A DNA stretch of 7,049 bases from Brevundimonas sp. UBA986 (GTDB taxonomy: Bacteria > Pseudomonadota > Alphaproteobacteria > Caulobacterales > Caulobacteraceae): assembly GCA_002292165.1 (NCBI GenBank), contig DBBK01000098.1:1-7049 (forward strand). Reading direction: 5' to 3'. Position numbers and translations under genes: made by a program. A model generated the notes under the pieces. That model was not told the origin of the DNA, did not search any database, and saw only the letters and a list, made by a program, of their open reading frames with translations. Below are positions 1 to 6,116 of this stretch, one piece after another (position 1 is the first letter of the stretch; each line of letters begins with the position of its first letter).

Positions 1-2357
1 AGGGCCTGGCTGGGCAGGCCGCTGTGGTGGAACTGAAGCGGTTCGGCCGTCGGGGCGGGGAAGGCGAGGTGCAGGGCCTGGGGCGACGGCGCAGCGGCCG
101 GGGTGCGCGCGGGCAGGGCGGCGAAGGTCGAGCCCACGGCGGCGATGGCGTCGGCCACGGTGACGTCGCCGACGACCACGATCTCGATCGGGCCCCGCGC
201 GATGGCGCGGTTCACGATGTCACGCATGTCGTCCAGGCTGGCGGAGGCGATCTGTTCCTCGGTCGGCACGCCGAAGCGGGGGTCGCCGCTGTACAGAAGC
301 TTGGTCGCAGCCAGGCTGAAGGCGCCCGACGGCAGGGCGCGGGCCTGGGCCAGGGCCTGGGGCATGGCGCTCTTGGTGCGGGTGAAGGGCTCGGGCCGCC
401 AGGCGGCGTCGGTGAAGTAGGCGGCCATCAGCTGCATCTGCAGGGTCAGGTCCTCGGGCCGGGTCGAGCCGCCGTACTGGAAGGCGTTCTGGTCCATGCC
501 GAAGTTGACGCCGACGACGTTACCGGCGGTGACCTGATCCAGCTGGATGGCGGTGAGCTTGCCCAGACCGCCCTCGATCACCTCACTGCCCGCCGCCCAG
601 GGCACGGGGCTCGCACGGTCCAGCGGCAGGTCCAGATAGCCGCCGCCGACGCGCACGCTGATCAGGATCTGCTTGTCGGCGAAGGTCGTCGGCTTGATCG
701 TCAGGCGCACGCCGTTGGGGAAGGTCACCAGGGTCGCGCCCAGGTCGGCGATTTCGCTCTGGCTGGACGGCTGGGCGGCCGCGCCGAAGTCGGCGTAGGG
801 CCATTGGACGGCGGCGGCGATGACGGGGGCCGAGACCGGCGTCTGGCGCGAAGCCTCGAGCGCGGCGGTGACCGCGGCCTCGCCGCCCTCGATGGCGACC
901 GGGGTGGTGACGAAGACGAGGGGGCCGTTGCCGCTGAAGGTCTTGCGCGCGGCCGCATTGACCTCCTCGACCGTGATGGTCGGGGCGATTGCGTTGAAGC
1001 GCGTCAGGTCGTCATTGGGATTGGTGAAGACCTCATTGTCATTGACCGCCTCGGCCAGGCCCGAGGCCAGCGAAGGCGTCTGGCGCGTCGCGGCGCCGGC
1101 GGCGACCGCGGTCAGGGCGGTGCGGAACTCGGTCAGTTCGCGATCCAGTTCGGACTGGGCGACGCCGTACTGGACCAGACGCCGTTCTTCCTGCTCGACC
1201 GTCTCGATGGCGGGCTTCCAGGCGCCGGGGTTGAAGCTGACCGACAGGCTGCCGGCGTCCAGGGCGTTGAACAGGGACTGATAGCCGCCGCCCGCGCTCA
1301 GGAAGGGCGGGTTGGGGTTGCGGGCGATGTCACTGAGGCGGCGGTTGAGCACGGCCGAGGCCAGGCTGCGCACGACCGACTTGCGGCGCTCGGCGGCGGT
1401 GTCCGGCGCATCGTCGTGCGGCACGGTCCAGAAGATCTGGGCCGAGGACTGGGCGCCCGGCTCGACGTGGATCAGGGTCTCGGGCTGACGCGGCCGAATC
1501 TGCCCCAGATCCGGATCGGCGCCGGCCGGGGCCGGATTGGTCCAGTCGCCGAACTTCGCCCTGATCTTCGCTTCCATGGCGTCGACATCGAAGTCGCCCA
1601 CCGCGACCAGGGTCGCCCGCTCCGGCCGGTAGTAGGCGCGGTAGAAGTCGACGAAGCGGTCGCGCGGCGCGGTCTTGATGATGTTCAGGTCGCCGATGGG
1701 CAGGCGGTCGGCCAGGCGCTGACCGGGGGCGAGGAAGGGCAGCAGGGCCTTGAGCGAGCGCAGGCCCGGGCTGTCGCTGGTGCGCTCCTCGCCCTCGATG
1801 ACGCCGCGCTCGCGGTCCACGGCCTCGGCGTTGAACAGCAGTTCCGACGCCACCTCGCGCAGGGAGAACAGGCTGGCGTCCACCACCTCGTCGGAGGTGT
1901 TGGGCAGGTTCAGCATATAGGTGGTCTGGTCGAAGCTGGTCTGGGCGTTGGTGTCGCCGCCGAAGGACATGCCCAGCCGTTCGAGGTTCTTGGTCATGTC
2001 GCCCTCGGCGATATGGGTCGAACCGTTGAAGGCCATATGTTCGAGGAAGTGGGCCAGACCCTGCTGATCGTCACGCTCGGCCAGGGATCCCGCGTCGAAA
2101 CGCAGACGCAGGGCCGCCTGATGCGGCGGGGTGGCGTTGTGCAGAATGGCGTACTGCATGCCGTTGGGCAGGACGCCGAAGCGGACGGCGGCGTCGGGCG
2201 CCAGGTCGCTGGCCGTCTGGGCCCAGGGATCGGTCGGCTTGCCGGCGGCGGGCGCGGCGGTGACGGCGGGGGCCGTTTGGGCGATGGCGGGAAGGGCCGC
2301 CCCGGTCAGAAGAGCCGCGCTCGAGGCGGCGAGCAGCAGGCGGCGAAGGGAAGTCAT
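1..2357 (-). CDS. Secreted M16 (pitrilysin/insulinase family) zinc metallopeptidase, 3' end beyond window
   Basis: Reading the minus strand from the ATG at 2357 gives an open frame of 785 codons that leaves the window without a stop. Residues 1-26 form a signal peptide (RR, hydrophobic core, cleavage after AIA before Q27), so the protein is exported, probably to the periplasm. Residues 103-107 are HFLEH, the inverted HxxEH zinc motif of M16 peptidases, in the context GLAHFLEHMAFNGS. The third zinc ligand is most likely Glu190, in the ERGVIEGE segment. Residues ~235-420 match the inactive M16 C-type domain (VGDFDVDAMEAKI near 250). A second peptidase-like half begins near residue 540 (FPNGVRLTIKPT) and lacks HxxEH. 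Two-half M16 proteins usually run to about 930-960 residues, so some 150-190 residues are missing. A GGAG ribosome binding site lies 9 bases before the ATG (2367-2370). It follows hfaD on the same strand after 121 bases. The substrate cannot be told from sequence. Confidence 0.93.
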   Translation of the reverse strand, partial: MTSLRRLLLAASSAALLTGAALPAIAQTAPAVTAAPAAGKPTDPWAQTASDLAPDAAVRFGVLPNGMQYAILHNATPPHQAALRLRFDAGSLAERDDQQGLAHFLEHMAFNGSTHIAEGDMTKNLERLGMSFGGDTNAQTSFDQTTYMLNLPNTSDEVVDASLFSLREVASELLFNAEAVDRERGVIEGEERTSDSPGLRSLKALLPFLAPGQRLADRLPIGDLNIIKTAPRDRFVDFYRAYYRPERATLVAVGDFDVDAMEAKIRAKFGDWTNPAPAGADPDLGQIRPRQPETLIHVEPGAQSSAQIFWTVPHDDAPDTAAERRKSVVRSLASAVLNRRLSDIARNPNPPFLSAGGGYQSLFNALDAGSLSVSFNPGAWKPAIETVEQEERRLVQYGVAQSELDRELTEFRTALTAVAAGAATRQTPSLASGLAEAVNDNEVFTNPNDDLTRFNAIAPTITVEEVNAAARKTFSGNGPLVFVTTPVAIEGGEAAVTAALEASRQTPVSAPVIAAAVQWPYADFGAAAQPSSQSEIADLGATLVTFPNGVRLTIKPTTFADKQILISVRVGGGYLDLPLDRASPVPWAAGSEVIEGGLGKLTAIQLDQVTAGNVVGVNFGMDQNAFQYGGSTRPEDLTLQMQLMAAYFTDAAWRPEPFTRTKSAMPQALAQARALPSGAFSLAATKLLYSGDPRFGVPTEEQIASASLDDMRDIVNRAIARGPIEIVVVGDVTVADAIAAVGSTFAALPARTPAAAPSPQALHLAFPAPTAEPLQFHHSGLPSQA

Positions 2358-2411
2358 GCGGGGTCGCTCCGGGCAATCGGGAATCGCCCGAACGCCGTCA
2401 GTCGACCGGAC

Positions 2412-2426
2412 CCCTAACCCTTAGGG
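2412..2426. other. Perfect stem-loop between hfaD and the peptidase gene
   Basis: CCCTAA and TTAGGG form a perfect 6-base-pair stem around a CCC loop. It sits 53 bases past the hfaD stop and 55 bases before the peptidase start. No run of T follows on the minus strand, so it is a weak terminator candidate at best. A poor promoter-like pair for the peptidase gene overlaps it: TTGAGC at 2440-2445, 16 bases, then TAAGGG at 2418-2423. Its role is unknown. Confidence 0.35.
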
Positions 2427-2478
2427 CAGGGTCACATCGGCTCAAGCGATTTCGTCACAAGGACTTATTGGCCGCGGA

Positions 2479-3753
2479 TCACTGGCCGGGGCGCGAGACG
2501 TAGAAGGTCGCAGCGTTGCCCACGGCGTTGGAGCCGGTGATGACGTTGCGGTTGGCGCCCGAGATGGTCGTGCTGGCCGAGGCGCTGACGTTTCCGTCGT
2601 TGGTCTGGCTGTTGGTCGCGTTCAGCGTGGCCTGGCATTCGGCGCAGGCGTAGCCCGTGACCGAGTTGCCGGCGGCATTGGCCGAGACATAGGCGTCGTA
2701 CCCTTGCGCCCCCGCGAACTCGGCCCGGACCTCGACCCCGCCCGAGTTGATCTGGCTGTTGTCCAACTCGAGGTATTTGTCGTTGTTGCCGACCGAGGCG
2801 GCATTGCCCGTGCCCTCGGCCGAGGCGACGGCGCGGCCGTAGTCATAGGCGGTGGTGACGGCGGTGGAGGCGACGGCGGAGAAGTTCTCCTGCTGGGTCC
2901 GCGCCACGACCGAGCCGCCCTTGTTGGCGATGACCGCCTGGTTGGCCGTGGCGACCGAGGCGCCGGTCAGGTCCCAGGCGTTGCCGGCGTTGGCGCTGGT
3001 GTTGGCGGTGACCGCGTCGCCGGTCGAGCGCTGGCCGATATAGATCGACTGGCCGGACTGGTCCGTGCCGTTCACGGCGGCGGCGTTGTTGATGGCCTGG
3101 GCGCCGAAGACGGCGGTCGCCGGAATGTACTGGGTCTCGGCCAGGTTCTCGGCCCGCACCGAGGCGTCCGACACCTGATGCACAGCGCCGGAGATGACCC
3201 CGACATTGCCGGCGAGGGCGGCGGCGTTGCCGGTGGCGGCGGCGGTGACATTGGCGCCGCCCAGCAGGCGGGCGGTCCCGCCGCGGATGGCGGTCGAGGC
3301 CGTGACCTCCGACGGGCCGACGCGCTGGTCGGAGTCGATGGCCAGATCGCCGCCGTAACCGCCCGCGGCCAGATAGTTGCCGTTGGCCTGGGTCGTGGCA
3401 TTGACGATGCCGCCGGTGTCGCCGGTCGGATTGATCTCCGTCGTGGCGCGGGTGTTTCCGTTCATCGTCTGGACGTTGCGGATGTCCAGATTCACGCCCT
3501 CGGTCGCGCCCGACAGGCTGTTGCCGGTCGCGGCGTTGGACACGGTCACCTGATCGGTCGCGCCCTCGACGTTGAGGGTCTGGCCGCTGATGACGTCGCC
3601 GAGCTGCAGCTGATTGTTCAGGACCAGGGCGCCGGGAGCGCTCTGGGCGGAAGCCTCAGTAGCGGCTGCTGCGGCGCACATCACCGTCGCGGCCAGAATG
3701 CCAGCGGTTCGGGTCAGCGCGGGTCTGGCCATTGTTGGTGTCCGTGTTTGCAT
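2479..3753 (-). CDS. hfaD: Holdfast attachment protein HfaD, repeat-built surface anchor
   Basis: This protein of 424 residues is identified by its position after hfaA and hfaB and by its composition: a signal peptide followed by Asn/Gly/Ala/Thr-rich repeats. HfaD of Caulobacter is a surface protein that, with HfaA, forms a high-molecular-weight polar anchor for the holdfast and is exported through HfaB. The signal peptide ends at ASA before Q37. The rest contains about seven imperfect modules of ~47 residues. Each opens with GN(S/A) (residues 77, 125, 175, 222, 257, 316, 362), and a conserved Q follows ~18-21 residues later, as in NVQTMNGN, NSQINSGG and NSQTNDGN; beta-strand stacking is likely. 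The only mature-region cysteines are Cys370 and Cys373 (CAEC). The ATG at 3753 and another at 3732 are both possible starts. Neither has a clear ribosome binding site, and both lie inside hfaB, so translational coupling is likely. Confidence 0.88.
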   Translation of the reverse strand: MQTRTPTMARPALTRTAGILAATVMCAAAAATEASAQSAPGALVLNNQLQLGDVISGQTLNVEGATDQVTVSNAATGNSLSGATEGVNLDIRNVQTMNGNTRATTEINPTGDTGGIVNATTQANGNYLAAGGYGGDLAIDSDQRVGPSEVTASTAIRGGTARLLGGANVTAAATGNAAALAGNVGVISGAVHQVSDASVRAENLAETQYIPATAVFGAQAINNAAAVNGTDQSGQSIYIGQRSTGDAVTANTSANAGNAWDLTGASVATANQAVIANKGGSVVARTQQENFSAVASTAVTTAYDYGRAVASAEGTGNAASVGNNDKYLELDNSQINSGGVEVRAEFAGAQGYDAYVSANAAGNSVTGYACAECQATLNATNSQTNDGNVSASASTTISGANRNVITGSNAVGNAATFYVSRPGQ

Positions 3754-4684
3754 AGGCGGGGTAGTAGCCGCCGGTCGGGCCGACAGAGCCCAGCGGATCG
3801 TGTGCGGCGTCGAGGCAGACCTGAGGGCCCGGCGCGCCGTAGAGGTTGGCCATCATCTCCAGCGTGCCGCGCTCGATCAGCGAACGGACCGCCAGCTGGA
3901 CCGGCTCCATCCCGCCCGACCCGGCCGAGATGTCGAAGACATTGCCGTCAAGGAAGTCGAAGACGCCGGCCGAGATCTCGCGGCCGATGATCTGCTTCTG
4001 GTAGGAGATGACATCGACCACCTCCATCGAGGTCGTCTGGACCAGACGCAGGTCGATGGCGACGTTCATGACGAAGATCTTGCCCTGCAGCAGGGCGGAG
4101 CCCGGACGGGCCGAGTCGACCTCGCCCTGGCCGATGTCCACGCCCGCGGAGCGGATGTTGTAGTTCACCTCGGTCACGCCGCCGACGATGTAGAAGTCCG
4201 AGCCGGGCACCTGGCCGGCCAGGATGCGGCGGTAGGTGTTGCTGTCCGGGTTGGCTCCGGCGCTCGCGCCGTCCTCGCCGATCAGCTTGTTGTTGGCGTA
4301 GCGGAGCTCCAGCTCCGAGATCGACGTGTCGTAGCGTTCGACCATCCGGGCGCCGGCCTTGGCGAGGGCCGAATAGGCCATCAGCGAAGCGCCCTGGGTG
4401 ATCTGGCGGCCGCCGTCCGACGAGACCGAGCCGGTGTAGTCGCTGATCCGGCCGATCGCGATGCGCGGCGAGGGCAGGTTGTAGCGCCGGGCGTAGTCCG
4501 ACAGGCAGTACAGCGCCGCGGAATAGGGCGTCGGATTGGCCGTCACCGGCGCATTGCCGATGGGGGTGGCGTACTGGCCGCTGGGGCCGGCCACCGGGCT
4601 GACGGCGCAGCCGGCCAGAAGGGCGGTCACGGCCGAGGCCACGCCGAGGATGCGCATACGCTTGGAGAAGGTGCGGTCAGTCAT
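3656..4684 (-). CDS. hfaB: Holdfast anchor secretion lipoprotein HfaB (CsgG-like)
   Basis: This 342-residue protein has a lipoprotein signal: basic N-terminus, hydrophobic core, and lipobox LLAGC with the acylated Cys26. The body resembles CsgG, the outer-membrane curli exporter. Shared features include the IAIGRISDYTG strand (residues 75-85), the helix with ASLMAYSALAKAG followed by ERYDTSISELELRYANNK (about 99-133), the strands YIVGGVTEVNYNIRSAGVD (165-183), KIFVMNVAIDLRLVQ (202-216), and EISAGVFDFLD (236-246) with the C-terminal helix. By family knowledge it is the outer-membrane component through which HfaA and HfaD reach the surface. The start codon overlaps the hfaA stop (ATGACTGA), with no strong ribosome binding site, pointing to coupled translation. 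The last 31 residues (312-342) are polar, Arg-rich and lie over the start of hfaD in another frame; the CsgG-like fold ends near residue 283, so this tail is an addition. Confidence 0.92.
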   Translation of the reverse strand: MTDRTFSKRMRILGVASAVTALLAGCAVSPVAGPSGQYATPIGNAPVTANPTPYSAALYCLSDYARRYNLPSPRIAIGRISDYTGSVSSDGGRQITQGASLMAYSALAKAGARMVERYDTSISELELRYANNKLIGEDGASAGANPDSNTYRRILAGQVPGSDFYIVGGVTEVNYNIRSAGVDIGQGEVDSARPGSALLQGKIFVMNVAIDLRLVQTTSMEVVDVISYQKQIIGREISAGVFDFLDGNVFDISAGSGGMEPVQLAVRSLIERGTLEMMANLYGAPGPQVCLDAAHDPLGSVGPTGGYYPAYANTDTNNGQTRADPNRWHSGRDGDVRRSSRY

Positions 4685-5150
4685 CGAGGTCCAGGGTCCC
4701 GTTCAGCACCGTACCCGCGGTGATGTTGCCGGTGTTCGTCTGCCGGGAGTTGACGATCACGGTGTTATGGTTGCCCTGAACCACGACGTTCAGGCTATTG
4801 CCGATGGCGGTCGCCCCGCCGATGGCTGTGCCGCCGCTCGAGGACGATCCCGAACCGGAATAGCTGGAGGAGGCGCCCGAGCTGGCGCTGGAATAGCTGG
4901 AGGCCCCGCTCTGGATGATGCCGTCGACGATCAGGCGGTTGCCGTTGGCGTCGCGCGTCGATCCGGTGTTCGGCTGGGTCACCGCATAGCGGGCGTTGCC
5001 GTATCCGGCCTGGAAGCTGGAGGCGGTCGCCGATCCCGTGGTCTGGGCCAGGGCGAGTGTGGGGGCGAGCGTGGAGGCCAAGGCCGCGAGGCACACGGTC
5101 CCGAGGAGGGCTCCCGAGCGGGCCGTCCGGCGCATCCTGGCAGTGGTCAT
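4677..5150 (-). CDS. hfaA: Holdfast attachment protein HfaA, small secreted anchor subunit
   Basis: This 157-residue protein begins at the ATG at 5150, chosen because GGAGA lies 6 bases upstream (5157-5161) and the sigma-54 promoter would start the transcript near 5177. A TTG at 5192 in frame lies inside the promoter -12 element and is excluded. The signal peptide ends at ALA before Q36. Mature HfaA has a Tyr/Gln-containing N-terminal part, a Ser/Gly low-complexity tract (residues 81-107), then one module GNSL...QGNH...SRQTNTGNITA (117-145) with an Asn/Gln pattern reminiscent of curlin repeats and closely like the HfaD modules. By family knowledge HfaA is exported by HfaB and assembles with HfaD at the stalk pole to hold the holdfast. 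It is the first gene of the operon and overlaps hfaB by 8 bases. Confidence 0.9.
   Translation of the reverse strand: MTTARMRRTARSGALLGTVCLAALASTLAPTLALAQTTGSATASSFQAGYGNARYAVTQPNTGSTRDANGNRLIVDGIIQSGASSYSSASSGASSSYSGSGSSSSGGTAIGGATAIGNSLNVVVQGNHNTVIVNSRQTNTGNITAGTVLNGTLDLDD
4857..4903. repeat. In-frame 14-base direct repeat in the Ser-rich tract of hfaA
   Basis: The 14-mer ggaatagctggagg occurs at 4857-4870 and again at 4890-4903, 33 bases apart start to start, that is 11 codons in frame. It encodes the repeated Ser-Ser-Tyr-Ser element of the Ser/Gly linker. Slippage or recombination between the copies would change linker length without breaking the frame. Confidence 0.7.
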
Positions 5151-5156
5151 TCCGGG

Positions 5157-5161
5157 TCTCC
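5157..5161 (-). promoter_or_regulatory. Ribosome binding site of hfaA
   Basis: GGAGA on the minus strand lies 6 bases before the ATG at 5150. It decides the start of hfaA in favour of this ATG over the in-frame TTG at 5192, which has no such site. Confidence 0.75.
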
Positions 5162-5187
5162 GCACGGAATTGGTTGATGGGTCGGTA

Positions 5188-5204
5188 AGCAACCCGCGTG
5201 CCAG
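5188..5204 (-). promoter_or_regulatory. Sigma-54 (RpoN) -24/-12 promoter of the hfaABD operon
   Basis: The minus strand reads CTGGCACG, four bases (CGGG), then TTGCT. This is an exact match to the sigma-54 consensus YTGGCACG-N4-TTGCW. The invariant GG is at 5202-5201 and GC at 5190-5189, which sets the transcription start near 5177. That leaves a leader of about 27 bases carrying GGAGA before the hfaA ATG, a fully consistent arrangement. Sigma-54 promoters need an enhancer-binding activator; no activator site can be identified with confidence in the short upstream region. Confidence 0.8.
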
Positions 5205-5219
5205 AATGGGTCACGGTTA

Positions 5220-5234
5220 TTAAGAAGCGCTTGA
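5220..5234. promoter_or_regulatory. CtrA-type box in the hfa/rhomboid divergent region
   Basis: The plus strand has TTAA, seven bases (GAAGCGC), then TTGA. This matches the CtrA recognition pattern TTAA-N7-TTAA in seven of eight positions. CtrA is the master cell-cycle regulator of Caulobacterales. The box is centred about 50 bases upstream of the predicted sigma-54 start of hfaA and 39 bases before the rhomboid ATG, so it could act on either gene. An 8-base palindrome AAGCGCTT lies inside it. The match is good, but such boxes also occur by chance. Confidence 0.5.
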
Positions 5235-5259
5235 GATTGCAGAATTCTCCGCGCATTCC
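5231..5259 (+). promoter_or_regulatory. Possible promoter for a leaderless rhomboid transcript
   Basis: TTGAGA (5231-5236), 17 bases, then CATTCC (5254-5259) would place the transcription start at about the rhomboid ATG at 5266. No Shine-Dalgarno sequence precedes that ATG, which fits a leaderless transcript. The -10 match is poor, so this is weak. The -35 would share its TTGA with the CtrA-type box. Confidence 0.2.
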
Positions 5260-5265
5260 ATCGAC

Positions 5266-6045
5266 ATGGGCTCCGAGAACGACAGATTCGACACTCCCCC
5301 GCCTGCGGTCCCGCCCACACCGCCGTCGCCGTGGGGCGCCCCCGCGTCTGCGCCGGAACGAGAGGGCGGTGAAGGCGGCGGGGAGGGGCGCGAGCGCATC
5401 TTCAACGCCCCCCTGCCGCCTTTGCTGGTCGCCCTGTCGATGCCGATCCTGTTCTTCCTGCAGGAAAGACTGCCCGATGAGGGGCTGCGCTGGGCCTTCT
5501 TCCCGAACGCCCTGGTGAACGGCGGCTGGTGGCCGGGCGTTCTGACCAGCATGGCCCTGCACGGCGGCTGGGCTCACGCCCTGATGAACGCCGGTTTCGC
5601 CCTGGCCTTCGGCCCGCCCGTGGCCCGGCTTTTCAGGGGGCTGAAAGGCGGATTCATCTTTTTCGCCTATTATATTGTCTGCGGCCTCGTCGGGACGCTC
5701 GGTTACGGCCTTGTCCACCTGGGCGGAGATGCGCCCATGGTGGGGGCGTCCGGCGCCGTCACCGGCCTGCTCGGCGGGGCGATCCGGCTGCTGGGAACCG
5801 GCGGCCGCCTGCGGCCCCTGACCGACCGCACCGTGGTGACGACAGGCGCCGTCATCCTGATCCTCAATGCAGCGACCGGCCTGATCGGCTTCGCGCCGGG
5901 GGTGGAGGGCGCCGGCATCGCCTGGGAGGCGCACGCCTTCGGCTTCCTCGCGGGGCTTCTGCTGATCGGGCCGCTGAACCGCTGGTTCGGAAAACCGCCG
6001 GCGGGATTTGCGTCTTCGGCCGGTCTGGGCGATCCTCGCGGCTGA
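5266..6045 (+). CDS. Rhomboid-family intramembrane serine protease
   Basis: This 259-residue protein has a Pro-rich, then acidic and Gly-rich cytoplasmic N-terminus (residues 1-46) and about six membrane segments (near 50-66, 95-118, 128-150, 158-178, 189-210 and 220-238). Rhomboids cleave transmembrane substrates inside the bilayer using a Ser-His dyad. Here the nucleophile is Ser162 in VGASGAVTG, and the base is His223 in EAHAFGFLAG. His104 and Asn108 (HALMN) match the H-x3-N oxyanion pair of GlpG in the same spacing. The enzyme should therefore be active. It is transcribed away from the hfa operon across a 115-base gap. Substrates are unknown; a link to the holdfast proteins is only positional. 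There is no clear ribosome binding site, but the codons before residue 50 are in good frame and no better start was found. Confidence 0.92.
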   Translation: MGSENDRFDTPPPAVPPTPPSPWGAPASAPEREGGEGGGEGRERIFNAPLPPLLVALSMPILFFLQERLPDEGLRWAFFPNALVNGGWWPGVLTSMALHGGWAHALMNAGFALAFGPPVARLFRGLKGGFIFFAYYIVCGLVGTLGYGLVHLGGDAPMVGASGAVTGLLGGAIRLLGTGGRLRPLTDRTVVTTGAVILILNAATGLIGFAPGVEGAGIAWEAHAFGFLAGLLLIGPLNRWFGKPPAGFASSAGLGDPRG

Positions 6046-6085
6046 AGCGGCCCGACAGGCCCGATCGCGAGCCCGCCGGCAGCCG

Positions 6086-6105
6086 TTCTCTACAACGATA
6101 GAGAA
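6086..6105 (+). promoter_or_regulatory. Perfect hairpin or operator overlapping the CBS gene ribosome binding site
   Basis: TTCTCTA (6086-6092) and TAGAGAA (6099-6105) are perfect inverted copies around a 6-base CAACGA centre. The right arm overlaps the AAGGA ribosome binding site (6104-6108) by two bases. The centre also contains CTACAAC (6090-6096), which fits the Caulobacter -10 pattern CTANAWC, although no -35 is seen. It may be a protein operator or an RNA hairpin limiting translation of the CBS protein. Confidence 0.45.
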
Positions 6106-6116
6106 GGAAACGCCTG

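Noticed and set aside
24..2417. Open frame of 797 codons on the plus strand
   Set aside because: It mirrors the M16 peptidase codons. Its product is a compositionally biased Arg/Gly/Asp string with no domain, while the minus frame has a signal peptide, HxxEH and a ribosome binding site.
2412..2426. Telomere-like CCCTAA/TTAGGG sequence
   Set aside because: Only one unit on each strand forming a hairpin; not a repeat tract, and the context is a bacterial intergenic gap.
2704..4723. Long plus-strand frames 2704-3990 and 3614-4723 opposite hfaD and hfaB
   Set aside because: Arg/Gly/Val-rich antisense shadows produced by high GC; the minus-strand proteins are recognisable families.
5190..5192. 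TTG as the start of a 171-residue HfaA
   Set aside because: It lies inside the -12 element of the sigma-54 promoter, upstream of the predicted transcript start. The ATG at 5150 has GGAGA and a proper signal peptide N-terminus.
4795..5934. Minus-strand open frame of 379 codons crossing hfaA and the rhomboid gene
   Set aside because: It overlaps a sense gene with catalytic motifs on one side and the hfaA frame on the other; its product shows no family features.
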